Below, piece by piece: positions 33,695-42,532 of a stretch of DNA of 63,914 bases (position 1 is the stretch's first letter; each line of letters opens with the position of its first letter). The notes below the pieces were generated by a model. That model was not told the origin of the DNA. It did no database searches and worked only from the letters and a program-made list of their open reading frames with translations. A program made the position numbers and the translations under genes. Source of the DNA: Stenotrophomonas sp. UBA2124 (GTDB lineage: Bacteria; Pseudomonadota; Gammaproteobacteria; Xanthomonadales; Xanthomonadaceae); the NCBI GenBank assembly GCA_002329155.1, contig DCXY01000025.1:1-63914 (forward strand), in the 5' to 3' direction.

Positions 33695-33723
33695 TTGAAA
33701 CCGGACATTTTTGTCCGGATAAT
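33695..33723 (+). promoter_or_regulatory. tetR promoter with operator in the spacer
   Basis: A sigma70-type promoter: -35 TTGAAA (33695-33700), 17-bp spacer and -10 GATAAT (33718-33723). The spacer holds an 18-bp palindrome CCGGACA-TTTT-TGTCCGG (33701-33718) placed where a bound repressor blocks RNA polymerase. The start codon at 33731 follows the -10 by seven bases, predicting a leaderless message. The operator is the expected site for the TetR product, giving self-repression and control of the downstream efflux genes. Confidence 0.8.
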
Positions 33724-33730
33724 GCACGCC

Positions 33731-34297
33731 ATGACCTCCACCCGTTCCGATGCCGCCGCCCGTCGCGCCCTGTTGCTGGACGCGGCCGATGCCGTGTTCG
33801 GCGAGCACGGCATCACCGCGCCGCTGGACCTGGTGGTGGAACGCGCGGGCGTTGGCCGCGCCACCCTGTACCGCAACTTCCCCGACCGCGCCTCGCTGAT
33901 CGCCGCCATGCTGCAGCGGTCCATCGCCAAGCTTGAAGCGCATATCGCCGAACTCGGCGAGCGCGACGACGCCCTGTTCGAGCTGTTCGGCGGCATGGCC
34001 GCGCGCATCGTGCAGTCACCGGCGCTGGCCGATTACTGGCGTGCCGTGGACCAGGACAACCCCGGCGTCAGTGCCGCCCGCCTGCATGTGCTCAAGCTTA
34101 TGGAACCCGCGCTGCTGCGCGCCAAGGCCGCGGGCGTTTGCCGCGCCGACCTGCAGGTGGCGGACATCTCGCTGATCTCCAGCATGCTCGGTGCCGCCCT
34201 GCGTGGCCGCACCCGCGACGAACGCGCGGTGCTCGCACAGCGCGCGCTGGAACTGCTGCGCCCCGGGCTGGCCGAGACCAACACCGCCCCACGATGA
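33731..34297 (+). CDS. TetR-family repressor of an efflux operon
   Basis: A 188-residue regulator. The helix-turn-helix is at residues about 10-50 (ARRALLLDAADAVFGEHGITAPLDLVVERAGVGRATLYRNFPDRASLIAAML), with recognition helix RATLYRNF. The rest is the ligand-binding domain, which is not conserved between family members. The start at 33731 is chosen because an excellent promoter ends seven bases upstream; ATG at 33722 would overlap the -10 hexamer. The stop overlaps the MFS gene's start as ATGA. It likely represses the operon and is released by a substrate of the pump. Confidence 0.92.
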   Translation: MTSTRSDAAARRALLLDAADAVFGEHGITAPLDLVVERAGVGRATLYRNFPDRASLIAAMLQRSIAKLEAHIAELGERDDALFELFGGMAARIVQSPALADYWRAVDQDNPGVSAARLHVLKLMEPALLRAKAAGVCRADLQVADISLISSMLGAALRGRTRDERAVLAQRALELLRPGLAETNTAPR

Positions 34298-35946
34298 AGC
34301 CGCTCAAGCCCATTCCGGACTGGGAGGAGCACGAGAAGCCCACCCTCCCCGGCTCCGCGTCGATGCCGTGGCACCCGCCGCACCGGCGCCTGGCCTATGC
34401 GGCGGTCGCCCTGCTGGTCGGCCTTACCGGCGGCCTCGGCAATGCATTGATCAGCGCCAACCTGCCGTGGATCACCGGGCAGATGGGCCTGCAGGCCAGC
34501 GAGGCCAGCTGGCTGGTGGCGGCGTACCTGATGGTCAACGTCAGCGCCAACCTGCTGGTGTTCAAGTTCCGGCAGGAATACGGCATCCGCCTGTTCGCCG
34601 AGATCGGCCTGGGCGTGTATGCCGTGCTCGCGGTGCTGCACCTGTTCGTCGGCAACCTCACCACCACCCTGCTGGTGCGCGCCGGCAGCGGCTTTGCCGC
34701 GGCCGCCTGCTCCACCCTGGGCACGCTGTACATGCTGCAGGCGCTGCCGCGCAAGTACGTGGGGCAGATGCTGGTGGTGGGCATGAGCCTTTCCACGCTG
34801 GCCACACCGCTGGCCTGGCTGCTGTCACCCGGCCTGCTCGATCACGGCGAATGGCAGAACCTGTACCTGTTCGAGGCCGGGCTGGCGCTGTGCTCGTTCG
34901 CGGCGGTGGTGGTGTTGAAGCTGCCGCCGGGCATCCAGATCAAGGTGTTCGAGCGCACCGACTTCCTCACCTTCGCGCTGCTCGCGCCGGGCCTGGCATT
35001 ACTGGTGGCGGTGCTCAGCCAGGGCCTGCTGCACTGGTGGTTCGATACGCCGTGGCTGGGTTGGGCGCTGGCGCTGGCGGTGGTGCTGATCACCACCGCG
35101 CTGTGCATCGAGCACCAGCGCCGCAACCCGCTGCTGCAGGTGCGCTGGCTGATGGGACCGACGATGCTGCGCTTCATCGCCGGTGCCTTCCTGATCCGCT
35201 TCCTGACCAACGAGCAGAACTACGGCGTGATCAACATGCTGCGCACCGTGGGCATGGGGCCGGACCAGATGGCGCCGTTGTTCGCGGTAATCCTGTGCGG
35301 CGTGGTCGCCGGCATCGTGGTCAGTGCGTTGACGTTCGGGCCCAAGGCGCTGATTCCGCAGCTGCTGGCATCGATCATCCTGCTGTGCAGTGCCGCGCTG
35401 CTCGACCAGCACCGCACCAGCATGGACCGGCCGATGGATTTCGCGCTGAGCCAGTTCCTGGCCGCCGCCGGCAGCGGCATGTTCATGGGGCCGTTGATGC
35501 TTATCGGCATCCGCCAGGCAATGGCGCGCGGGCTGAACCACATCGTCTCCTTCATCGTGATCCTGTCGCTCACCCAGAGCTTTGCCGGCCTTGCCGGTTC
35601 TGCACTGCTGGGCAGCTACCAGCTGCACCGCGGGCATGTGTATTCAACCGCACTGGTGAGCCGCATCGAGGCCACCGACCCGCAGGTCGCGCATCGCCTG
35701 CAGCAACAGCAGCAGGCCTATGCGCGGCTGCTCACCGACCCGGTGCAGCAGAAGGCGCAAGCCACCGCCGCGTTGGCCGCCACCGCCAGGCGCGAAGCCA
35801 ATGTGCGCGCATTCAACGACGTGTTCGCGCTCAGCGGCTGGGTGGCCATCTGCTTCCTGAGCTGGCTGCTGCTGGAAGTGACGCTGCGCAACCCACGCAT
35901 CAAACAGGCAATCCGGCCCGGCAGGGCCAGCACGCCCTCATCCTGA
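34294..35946 (+). CDS. MFS transporter, DHA2 (EmrB-like)
   Basis: A 550-residue integral membrane protein of the 14-helix drug:H+ antiporter family. The N-terminal motif-C region and helices include GLGNALISANLPWITGQMGLQASEASWLVAAYLMVNVSANLLVFKF, and the total of hydrophobic segments is compatible with 14. It overlaps tetR by four bases and is followed nine bases later by a membrane fusion protein, making a tetR-emrB-emrA-type operon. Such pumps export drugs, dyes or fatty acids from the inner membrane. No outer-membrane factor is encoded here, so a TolC-like protein from elsewhere would be needed for export across the envelope. Confidence 0.9.
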   Translation: MKPLKPIPDWEEHEKPTLPGSASMPWHPPHRRLAYAAVALLVGLTGGLGNALISANLPWITGQMGLQASEASWLVAAYLMVNVSANLLVFKFRQEYGIRLFAEIGLGVYAVLAVLHLFVGNLTTTLLVRAGSGFAAAACSTLGTLYMLQALPRKYVGQMLVVGMSLSTLATPLAWLLSPGLLDHGEWQNLYLFEAGLALCSFAAVVVLKLPPGIQIKVFERTDFLTFALLAPGLALLVAVLSQGLLHWWFDTPWLGWALALAVVLITTALCIEHQRRNPLLQVRWLMGPTMLRFIAGAFLIRFLTNEQNYGVINMLRTVGMGPDQMAPLFAVILCGVVAGIVVSALTFGPKALIPQLLASIILLCSAALLDQHRTSMDRPMDFALSQFLAAAGSGMFMGPLMLIGIRQAMARGLNHIVSFIVILSLTQSFAGLAGSALLGSYQLHRGHVYSTALVSRIEATDPQVAHRLQQQQQAYARLLTDPVQQKAQATAALAATARREANVRAFNDVFALSGWVAICFLSWLLLEVTLRNPRIKQAIRPGRASTPSS

Positions 35947-35955
35947 GGTCCCCCA

Positions 35956-37050
35956 ATGAGCAAGAACAACACCTCCACCCCCGCCGCCGAGGCGGAAGTT
36001 TCCAAGTACATCCGGCCCAGCCTGGGCGCGGTGATGATGATGATCGTCGTCGCCCTGATCGGCCTGGCGCTGATTCTGCGTGCGTGGCAGCTGTGGCCGT
36101 TCAACAGCAGCCACATGCACACCGACGATGCCTATGTGCGCGGCCAGGTGACGGTGCTGGCGCCGCAGGTGAACGGCTATGTCACCGACGTGCTGGTCAC
36201 CGATTTCGATACCGTCAAACAGGGCCAGCCGCTGCTGCGCATCGACGACCGCATCTACCGCGAAAAGGTGGAACAGGCACAGGCCGCACTGGCCGATGCC
36301 AGGGCGCAGCTGGCCAATTCCGACCAGAGCCAGGCGCAGAACCGTGCGCAGATCGCCTCAGCGCGCGCCAACCTGTCCGCTGGCCGCGCGCAGCAGCAGC
36401 AATCACAGACCGAGTTGAAGCGGTACGAGCAGTTGGCCGCACAGCAGCTGGTGTCCACCAGTGACCGCGACAAGCTGCGCGCCAGCGTGCAGGCCAACAC
36501 GGCCGGCGTGGCGCAGTCGCAGGCGTCGATCCGGATCGCCGAGGAGAATCTCACCGCCACGCAGGTGTCACGGCGCGGGCTGGAAGCCAAGGTCGCCAGT
36601 GCCGAAGCCGCGCTGAAGCTGGCGCAGATCGACCTGGACAACACCGTCATCAAGGCACCGCGCGATGGGCAGGTGTCCGAAGCCAGCGTGCGCTTGGGGC
36701 AGTACGTCACCGCTGGCAGTCAGCTGCTGTTTCTGGTGCCGGACACGCTGTGGGTGGTGGCCAACTTCAAGGAAGGCCAGACCTGGAACATGGCTGTCGG
36801 CCAGCCGGCCACCTTCCGCGTCGATGCCTTCCGTGGCCGCGAGCTGCGCGGCCATGTGCAGCAGATCGCACCGGCCACCGGCTCGGAGTTCTCGGTGCTC
36901 AAGCCGGACAATGCCAGCGGCAATTTCACCAAGGTGGTGCAGCGCCTGCCGATCCGCATCGCCATCGACCCCGACCAGCCACTGGCAAAGCGCCTGCGGC
37001 CGGGCATGTCGGTGGTGGTGGAAGTGGATACGGCGGTGACGGGAAAGTGA
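35956..37050 (+). CDS. Membrane fusion protein, HlyD/EmrA-like
   Basis: A 364-residue protein with one N-terminal membrane segment (residues about 20-45: LGAVMMMIVVALIGLALILRAW) and a periplasmic part with a lipoyl/barrel-sandwich domain split by a coiled-coil hairpin. The barrel half reads YVRGQVTVLAPQVNGYVTDVLVTDFDTVKQGQPLLRIDDR, the coiled coil (about 100-215) is Q- and A-rich, and the second barrel half includes IDLDNTVIKAPRDGQVSEASVRLGQYVTAGSQLLFLVPD. This matches EmrA in size and layout and should connect the MFS pump to an outer-membrane channel. A GAGG site precedes the ATG. Confidence 0.92.
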   Translation: MSKNNTSTPAAEAEVSKYIRPSLGAVMMMIVVALIGLALILRAWQLWPFNSSHMHTDDAYVRGQVTVLAPQVNGYVTDVLVTDFDTVKQGQPLLRIDDRIYREKVEQAQAALADARAQLANSDQSQAQNRAQIASARANLSAGRAQQQQSQTELKRYEQLAAQQLVSTSDRDKLRASVQANTAGVAQSQASIRIAEENLTATQVSRRGLEAKVASAEAALKLAQIDLDNTVIKAPRDGQVSEASVRLGQYVTAGSQLLFLVPDTLWVVANFKEGQTWNMAVGQPATFRVDAFRGRELRGHVQQIAPATGSEFSVLKPDNASGNFTKVVQRLPIRIAIDPDQPLAKRLRPGMSVVVEVDTAVTGK

Positions 37051-37063
37051 TTGCGTGCTCCTG

Positions 37064-37170
37064 CCCTCACCCCAACCCCTCTCCCGCACGCGGGAGAGGG
37101 GCTCAGGTCATGGCGGCAGGGCGCTTAAAGCCCCTCTCCCGCGTGCGGGAGAGGGGTTGGGGTGAGGGCA
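37064..37170. repeat. Inverted pair of REP-like palindromes
   Basis: Two CCCCTCTCCCGC(A/G)CGCGGGAGAGGGG palindromes lie at about 37075-37101 and 37133-37157 in opposite orientation, with CCCTCACCCCAA and TTGGGGTGAGGG at their outer edges, so the whole 100-bp block can also fold as one large hairpin. It sits after the efflux operon and before the zur terminator. Confidence 0.8.
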
Positions 37171-37181
37171 GCCTTGCCAAC

Positions 37182-37206
37182 AAAAAAAGCCGCGCAATGC
37201 GCGGCT
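37182..37206 (-). terminator. Terminator of the gltX-zur transcript
   Basis: An 8-bp stem AGCCGCGC/GCGCGGCT (37188-37195 with 37199-37206) has an A7 tract upstream that reads as T7 on the minus strand. It is correctly placed and oriented to end transcription of zur. Confidence 0.85.
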
Positions 37207-37231
37207 CCTCATTCAACTCTTAACGCCCATC

Positions 37232-37714
37232 TCAGCCCGCGCAATCCGCGCACAGGCCGTGTACTTCCAGCGTCTGTGCCTGCGGCTTGAAGCCCAGCTC
37301 CTTGGCGCGTGCTTCCAGCTGGCGGACGATCTCGCTGTCCTCCAGTTCCACCGCGCTATGGCAGCGGTCGCAGATCAGGAACGGTACCGAATGCTGCTTG
37401 CTGCTGGGGTGGTGGCAGGCGACGAACGAGTTGACCGACGACAGCTTGTGCACGAAGCCGTTGGCCATCAGGAAATCCAGCGCGCGGTACACCGTGGGCG
37501 GGGCGTCGGCACCCACACCCTTGCCTTCGCGCACCCATTCCAGCAATTCGTAGGCCTTGACCGGCTTGCCTGCCTCGGCAATCAGCCGCAGCACGTTGGC
37601 GCGGATCGGCGTCAGCCGCAGCCCGCGCTCACGGCACACCCGTTCGACCACCGCGATGAAATCCGCCGCGTCTTCAACGTGGTGGTGGGGGGCGGTACAG
37701 GTGTGTTCGCTCAT
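37232..37714 (-). CDS. zur: Zinc uptake regulator Zur
   Basis: A 160-residue Fur-family repressor. The winged helix (residues about 30-90) contains APPTVYRALDFLMANGFVHKL, the pattern that separates Zur from Fur. Cysteine-rich motifs include ICDRC and, near the end, GLCADCAG, which hold the structural zinc; histidines at the start (SEHTCTAPHHHVEDAAD) and CHHPSSKQHS add regulatory zinc ligands. It should repress zinc-uptake genes when zinc is plentiful, and the Zur-box-like site at 30943-30966 is a likely target. It lies 16 bp after gltX on the same strand, with a GAGG site before its ATG. Confidence 0.92.
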   Translation of the reverse strand: MSEHTCTAPHHHVEDAADFIAVVERVCRERGLRLTPIRANVLRLIAEAGKPVKAYELLEWVREGKGVGADAPPTVYRALDFLMANGFVHKLSSVNSFVACHHPSSKQHSVPFLICDRCHSAVELEDSEIVRQLEARAKELGFKPQAQTLEVHGLCADCAG

Positions 37715-37730
37715 GTCTACCTCTTGGAAA

Positions 37731-39134
37731 TCAGGCGCTTGGTACCTTGATGAGTGCTGCGTCGATGCGTTTCAAGGCTTCGTCGCGGCCAGCCAGGTAC
37801 ACCGTATGGGAAATATCCGGGCTCACCTGGGTACCGGTGATGGCCACGCGCAGCGGCTGCGCCACCTTGCCCATGCCGATCTCCAGCTGTGCGGCCACGT
37901 CGTGCAGGGCGGCGGATACGCTTTCGGCAGTCCACTCCGTTGCGGCAGCCAGCAGCTCGCGGGCCTTGGCCAGCGGAACGTCGGCGCCGGGCTTGAAGTG
38001 CTTGGCCACGGCGGCTTCATCGTATTCGGTGAGCGGCGTGTACCAGACCACGGCTTTCTCGGCCATTTCCTTCAGCGTCTGCACGCGCTCGCGCAGGGCG
38101 ATGACCACGTCCGCCGGTGCCGGGCCCTTGGACACATCCAGCCCGGCCTTTTCCAGCTGATAGACCAGCGCCGGTGCGATGGCCGCCGGGTCTTCGCTCT
38201 TCAGGAAGTGCTGGTTCACCCAGCCCAGCTTGGCCATGTCCAGGCGCGAGGCCTTGGAGTTGCAGTTGGTCACGTCGAACAGGTCGATCAGCTCCTGACG
38301 GCTGAAAATCTCCTGGTCACCGTGCGACCAGCCCAGACGGGCCAGATAGCTCAGCAGCGCTTCGGGCAGATAGCCGGCGTCCTTGTACTGCATGACATCG
38401 GCAGCACCGGTGCGCTTGGACAGCTTGGCGCCCTGCTCGTCCAGGATCATCGGCATATGGCCGAACTTCGGCACCGCGGCACCGATGGCTTCGTACAGGT
38501 TGATCTGGCGCGGAGTGTTGTTGATATGGTCGTCACCGCGGATGACCTCGGTGATGTTCATGTCCCAGTCGTCCACCACCACCGCGAAGTTGTAGGTGGG
38601 GTAGCCGTCCGGGCGGAAGATGACCATGTCATCCAGCTCGCTGTTGGCGATCTCGATGCGGCCCTTGATCAGGTCGTCGAACACCACCGTGCCTTCCAGC
38701 GGATTCTTGAAGCGGATGACGCGGTTCGGGTCGTCCTTGTACGGCAGCTTCAAGTCGCGGGCGGCGCCGTTGTAGCGCGGCTTTTCCTGCCTGGCCATGG
38801 CCGCTTCGCGCATGGCGTCGAGTTCTTCCCTGGTCTCGTAGGCGTAGTAGGCCTTGCCGCTGGCGATCAGCTGCTCGGCCACTTCCTTGTAGCGGGCCAC
38901 GCGGTCGGTCTGGTAGATCGGGCCTTCGTCATAGTCCAGGCCAAGCCAGTCCATGGCCTCCAGGATGGCGTCGATGGCCGCCTGGGTGCTGCGTTCACGG
39001 TCGGTATCCTCGATGCGCAGCACGAACTCGCCCCCCCGGTGGCGGGACTCCAGCCAGCAGTACAGCGCGGTGCGGGCGCCACCAATGTGCAGGTAGCCGG
39101 TGGGACTGGGGGCAAAGCGGGTGCGGACGGTCAT
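37731..39134 (-). CDS. gltX: Glutamyl-tRNA synthetase
   Basis: A 467-residue class I synthetase attaching glutamate to tRNA-Glu. The HIGH-equivalent is PTGYLHIGGARTALY near the start and the KMSKS-equivalent is KLSKRTG around residue 240. The sequence follows bacterial GluRS throughout, including FVLRIEDTDRERST, YNFAVVVDDWDMNITEVIRGDDHINNTPRQ and GWSHGDQEIFS. The start at 39134 gives the standard MTVRTRFAPSPTG. A -10-like TAAAAT (minus strand, 39162-39167) lies about 27 bases upstream. Zur is the next gene in the transcript; the link is positional only. Confidence 0.98.
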   Translation of the reverse strand: MTVRTRFAPSPTGYLHIGGARTALYCWLESRHRGGEFVLRIEDTDRERSTQAAIDAILEAMDWLGLDYDEGPIYQTDRVARYKEVAEQLIASGKAYYAYETREELDAMREAAMARQEKPRYNGAARDLKLPYKDDPNRVIRFKNPLEGTVVFDDLIKGRIEIANSELDDMVIFRPDGYPTYNFAVVVDDWDMNITEVIRGDDHINNTPRQINLYEAIGAAVPKFGHMPMILDEQGAKLSKRTGAADVMQYKDAGYLPEALLSYLARLGWSHGDQEIFSRQELIDLFDVTNCNSKASRLDMAKLGWVNQHFLKSEDPAAIAPALVYQLEKAGLDVSKGPAPADVVIALRERVQTLKEMAEKAVVWYTPLTEYDEAAVAKHFKPGADVPLAKARELLAAATEWTAESVSAALHDVAAQLEIGMGKVAQPLRVAITGTQVSPDISHTVYLAGRDEALKRIDAALIKVPSA

Positions 39135-39242
39135 GACGGGCGTGAAAGTGGAAACCGGGCCATTTTACCCCGTCGGCCCACAGGCTGCCGTGCGGGCGGG
39201 CGGGCCAGGATGAAGCAGCGCCGTCGCAGCCTTTCCCGCACG

Positions 39243-39267
39243 AAAAAGGGCCGCAAAGCGGCCCCTT
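39243..39267 (-). terminator. Terminator after the M28 peptidase gene
   Basis: A 7-bp stem GGGCCGC/GCGGCCC (39248-39254 with 39258-39264, loop AAA), with an A5 tract on the left that reads as T5 on the minus strand. It would end the peptidase transcript and could also stop readthrough toward gltX. Confidence 0.8.
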
Positions 39268-39296
39268 CTCTTTCCAGCAACTACCAGCCAGCCTGC

Positions 39297-40889
39297 TCAG
39301 TCTTCCAGCAGCGGCTTGCGCGGGAAGCGTTCCTCACGCATTGCCGCGTTGTAGACGAAGGAGGCGACGATGGCCGCTGCCTGCTTCAGGTCTTCGGCTT
39401 CGGCGTGGTCCCAGGTGTCCAGGTGGCTGTGGTGCACGTTGCTGAAGTAGTCCAGCCGGTCCTGGATGAACTGGAAGCCCGGCAGGCCCACGCGGTCATA
39501 GCTGATGTGGTCGGTGCTGCCGGTATTGCGCGTGGCCACCGTGGTGGCACCGACGTCGTTGAACGGCTTCAGCCATGCCTCGAAGATCGGCATCGCCGCC
39601 ATGTTCTCCTGCGCATAGATGCCACGGAAGCGGCCCGAGCCGTTGTCCATGTTGAAGTACACCGAGAACTTGTCGTAATCACGCAGCCTGCGCAGCGGAC
39701 CGGTCGGCTCGCGCAGCGAGGCCGGCAGCGCCTTCTGCGCCGCGTCGGCCGGCTCCGGGTAATGCGCGAAGTGCTTGGCCACATAGGCCTGCGAGCCGAT
39801 CAGCCCCTGCTCCTCGCCGCTCCACAGCGCCACACGGATGGTGCGCTTGGGCTTGGCACCCACTGCCTTCAGGATGCGCATGGCTTCCATCATCACCGCC
39901 ACGCCCGCCGCGTTGTCCGCCGCGCCGGTGCCGCTGTGCCAGGAATCCATGTGCGCGCCCAGCATCACAATCTCGTCGGCCTTGCTGCTGCCACGGATCT
40001 CGGCCAGCGTGTTGTAGCCGGGCTGGTCGCTGTCATCGGTGAAGCGGGCAGCCACGTTCACCCGCAGGCGCACGTTCTGCTTGTGCTCCAGCGCGCGGGC
40101 CAGCGGGTTGAAGTGCTCGGAGATCATCGCCAGCTCGGGGATGCCCACCGGCTCGCCGGCCTTGCGCGAACCACCGCCGGCCACGCGGATGATGCCGTTG
40201 TCCCAGCCGCTGATGCTGATCGACGCCAGCGCACCCTCTTCGGCGAAGAAGGCATTGGTGGCGCGGGCCAGCTCCTGGCGCTCGCTGAATTCCTTGACCC
40301 GCTTGGCGCGGTCCTTGTCGGCGGTCTTGGGAATGGTGAATTCCTGCAGGCCTTCCAGCGAGGTGGCATCGTGGCGGTGCGAGTCCGCATCGGTGCCGCG
40401 CTTGTATTCGCGTGCATCACCCAACAGCAGGATCTTGCCGCGCAGCTTGCCCTTGTACTGCTCCAGGTCGGCCAGCTTCTTGATCTCGACCTTGATCAGC
40501 TCGCCTTCCACCGGGCCGTTGGTGCCCGGGGTCCACGCCTTGGGCAGCGCATGCAGCGGCTGCACGCGGTCACCCAGCATCTCCACGCTGGCCGAAGTGA
40601 ACTCCCAGCCACGGCCGAAATCCTCGAAGGCCTCGTCGTGCACGTTCACCAGCCCCCACTCGTTGAACTTGCCGCGCGTCCAGGCGTTGGCCTCGGCCAT
40701 GGCCGGCGAGTTGGTCAGGCGTGGGCCGATGTTCTCGGTGAGGTGGCTGAAGGTGTCCATCACCTGCGAGCGGTGGAAGGCCTCCTGGCGGATCTTGCCC
40801 ACCATGTCCAGGTCCACCTGCTCGGCCGCATGCGCCGACACGCCCATTGCCAGGCCCATGCACAATGCAAGAAAGCCGCGTTTGATCAC
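39297..40889 (-). CDS. Exported M28 zinc aminopeptidase with PA domain
   Basis: A 530-residue metallopeptidase. The signal peptide is MIKRGFLALCMGLAMGVSAHA. A protease-associated domain (residues about 130-260) interrupts the front half. The M28 catalytic domain has GAHMDSWHSGTGAADNAAG (first zinc ligands H and D), then SGEEQGLIGS (catalytic glutamates), NMDNGSG and YFSNVHHSHLDTWDH (last zinc histidine). Such enzymes remove N-terminal amino acids or process peptides in the periplasm or outside. GTG at 40889 is chosen as start because it follows GGGGGA and opens the signal peptide. Confidence 0.93.
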   Translation of the reverse strand: MIKRGFLALCMGLAMGVSAHAAEQVDLDMVGKIRQEAFHRSQVMDTFSHLTENIGPRLTNSPAMAEANAWTRGKFNEWGLVNVHDEAFEDFGRGWEFTSASVEMLGDRVQPLHALPKAWTPGTNGPVEGELIKVEIKKLADLEQYKGKLRGKILLLGDAREYKRGTDADSHRHDATSLEGLQEFTIPKTADKDRAKRVKEFSERQELARATNAFFAEEGALASISISGWDNGIIRVAGGGSRKAGEPVGIPELAMISEHFNPLARALEHKQNVRLRVNVAARFTDDSDQPGYNTLAEIRGSSKADEIVMLGAHMDSWHSGTGAADNAAGVAVMMEAMRILKAVGAKPKRTIRVALWSGEEQGLIGSQAYVAKHFAHYPEPADAAQKALPASLREPTGPLRRLRDYDKFSVYFNMDNGSGRFRGIYAQENMAAMPIFEAWLKPFNDVGATTVATRNTGSTDHISYDRVGLPGFQFIQDRLDYFSNVHHSHLDTWDHAEAEDLKQAAAIVASFVYNAAMREERFPRKPLLED

Positions 40890-40987
40890 TGTATTCCCCC
40901 GGCCAACGGCCAAATGACGACAAAGGCCCGAGTCTAGCCAGCGAACACCGCCCGCCGAGCCGGCCAATGGTCATGGTCGGGTGTGGA

Positions 40988-41872
40988 TCAGGCCACGCTT
41001 GTGACCACCGCATGCGCCAGCGCGGGCTGCAGCTGCCCCGCCCAGTCACGGTCATTGGCCACCTGGGCGCTGCCACGGCTGGCCTCGAACGCGGCGAAAT
41101 CCAGCTCGGCCAGCGCCCAGGTCTGCCCTTCAGCGGTCTGCGCAAGCACGCCATCGGCCGGAAAGCCCACGTCCATCGGCGCGTAGATGGCGGCCTCGCC
41201 GGTGTTCACGTCCAGCGCGGGGCTCCATTCGGCCAGACCTGCCGTCACCGATTGAGCGACGAACATGCGGTTTTCCAGCGCCCGCGCAAGGCAGCCCACA
41301 CGCACACGGGTGGCACCGGCGGCGGTGTCGGTGCAGCTGGGCACCACCAGCAGGCGCGCGCCCGCCTCGTACTGGCGCCGCACCGGCAGCGGAAATTCGC
41401 TGTCGTAACAGATCGCCACGCCGATGCGGATGCCTTCGATATCGAACACCTTCAACGCATCGCCGGCGTCGATCAGGCCGGTGCCCTTCTCGAAGCCGGT
41501 GAGTTGCAGCTTGTCCTGCCACAGGTGCCCACCGCTGGGCGTGAACCAATCGCAGCGGTTGCGGTAGCGGCCATGGCCGGTATCGAGCAGGAAGCTGCCG
41601 GCCACCACGTGCATGTCCAGCTCACGGGCGATGTCGGCAAACAGCTCCAGCCACGCCTGCCGGTATTGCTGGATGGCCGCGAGCGAGGCAGGCAGGTCGC
41701 TGAAGATGCGTCGGCGGAACGTGGCGGCCAGCTCCAGCGAGAGGTACTCGGGCAGCACGGCGATACGCGCGCCCAGCGCCGCCGCCTCGCCCAGCACCTC
41801 GCGCTGACGTGCGGCGAAGGTTTCAAAGTCCGCAGGCGAACCCACGCTGTAACGGGCAACGGCGATCTTCAT
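40988..41872 (-). CDS. Nitrilase-superfamily carbon-nitrogen hydrolase
   Basis: A 294-residue enzyme with the family triad: Glu42 in LPEYLSLE, Lys121 in WQDKLQL and Cys155 in AICYDSEF. It may hydrolyse an amide or N-acyl substrate; the subgroup cannot be assigned from the sequence. ARIAVLPEYLSL and the following helix resemble members encoded beside acetyltransferases. Indeed, the GNAT gene upstream on this strand overlaps it by four bases (41869-41872), so the pair is probably translated together, possibly acting on the same small molecule. Confidence 0.88.
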   Translation of the reverse strand: MKIAVARYSVGSPADFETFAARQREVLGEAAALGARIAVLPEYLSLELAATFRRRIFSDLPASLAAIQQYRQAWLELFADIARELDMHVVAGSFLLDTGHGRYRNRCDWFTPSGGHLWQDKLQLTGFEKGTGLIDAGDALKVFDIEGIRIGVAICYDSEFPLPVRRQYEAGARLLVVPSCTDTAAGATRVRVGCLARALENRMFVAQSVTAGLAEWSPALDVNTGEAAIYAPMDVGFPADGVLAQTAEGQTWALAELDFAAFEASRGSAQVANDRDWAGQLQPALAHAVVTSVA

Positions 41873-42474
41873 GCGCAGGGCTCCAGTGCACGGGTCCAGA
41901 ATGTCAGCGGGTGCATCACCTCACCCTGCCCTGCCTCGCTCCATTGCAGCTGCATGGTCATGCCGGGCTGGCGTGTATAGCCGCGCTTGTGCCAGAAGGC
42001 ATCATTGTCACGATGACCGGCGGGACGGCGCGGATCATCGGCGGCGCGGTCCACCGAACAGAAGGCGGTCAGGCTGAAACGCCCCAGCGCGCGTGCATGT
42101 GCCTCACGCGCATCGAAGAAGGCATGGCCGATGCCCTGCCCGCGATACGCCGGCAGCAGCACGGACTCGCCGAAGTAGAACACCTGTGCCGGGTCCATAC
42201 CCGCCTGCTCGAAGGGCTTGCGGAACGCGGGGCCATCGTCGAGCAGCGGCAGGCCGGTGGATGCACCCACCACTTCATCGCCCGCCTGCGCGATCACGCA
42301 GATGGCATCGGGCGTGGCGGCATAGGCGGCCAGATACTCGCGTTCGTAGTCCAGGCTGCCCTGGTAGAGATAAGGCCAGTCGTTGAACACGCGGATGCGA
42401 AGGCGTGCGATGTCATCAAGCACGGGCAGCAGCTGCTGGCCACGCAGCGGAGTGATGGCGGGTGTTGAATCCAT
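41869..42474 (-). CDS. GNAT acetyltransferase coupled to a nitrilase
   Basis: A 201-residue N-acetyltransferase with the acetyl-CoA loop FYFGESVLLPAYRGQGIGHAFFDAREAHARALG (RGQGIG matches the R/Q-x-x-G-x-G/A pattern). The acceptor is unknown. The start at 42474 follows TAGAAT (42481-42486) by exactly six bases, suggesting a leaderless message, and its stop overlaps the nitrilase-like gene by four bases. Together they form a two-gene operon whose acylation and hydrolysis activities could modify and release the same amide, which is inference. Confidence 0.88.
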   Translation of the reverse strand: MDSTPAITPLRGQQLLPVLDDIARLRIRVFNDWPYLYQGSLDYEREYLAAYAATPDAICVIAQAGDEVVGASTGLPLLDDGPAFRKPFEQAGMDPAQVFYFGESVLLPAYRGQGIGHAFFDAREAHARALGRFSLTAFCSVDRAADDPRRPAGHRDNDAFWHKRGYTRQPGMTMQLQWSEAGQGEVMHPLTFWTRALEPCA

Positions 42475-42532
42475 GATGGGATTCTAGTCGGGCTTGAGCA
42501 GCACTGCGGCTTTGGCTCGCAGCGCACGCCTG

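Noticed and set aside
31234..34008. A 924-residue minus-strand open frame
   Set aside because: It is the reverse strand of the TonB receptor, the repeats and tetR. It has no recognisable domain.
37557..40937. A 1126-residue plus-strand open frame
   Set aside because: It runs antisense to gltX and the M28 peptidase, which match known families. Long antisense frames are common in high-G+C genomes.
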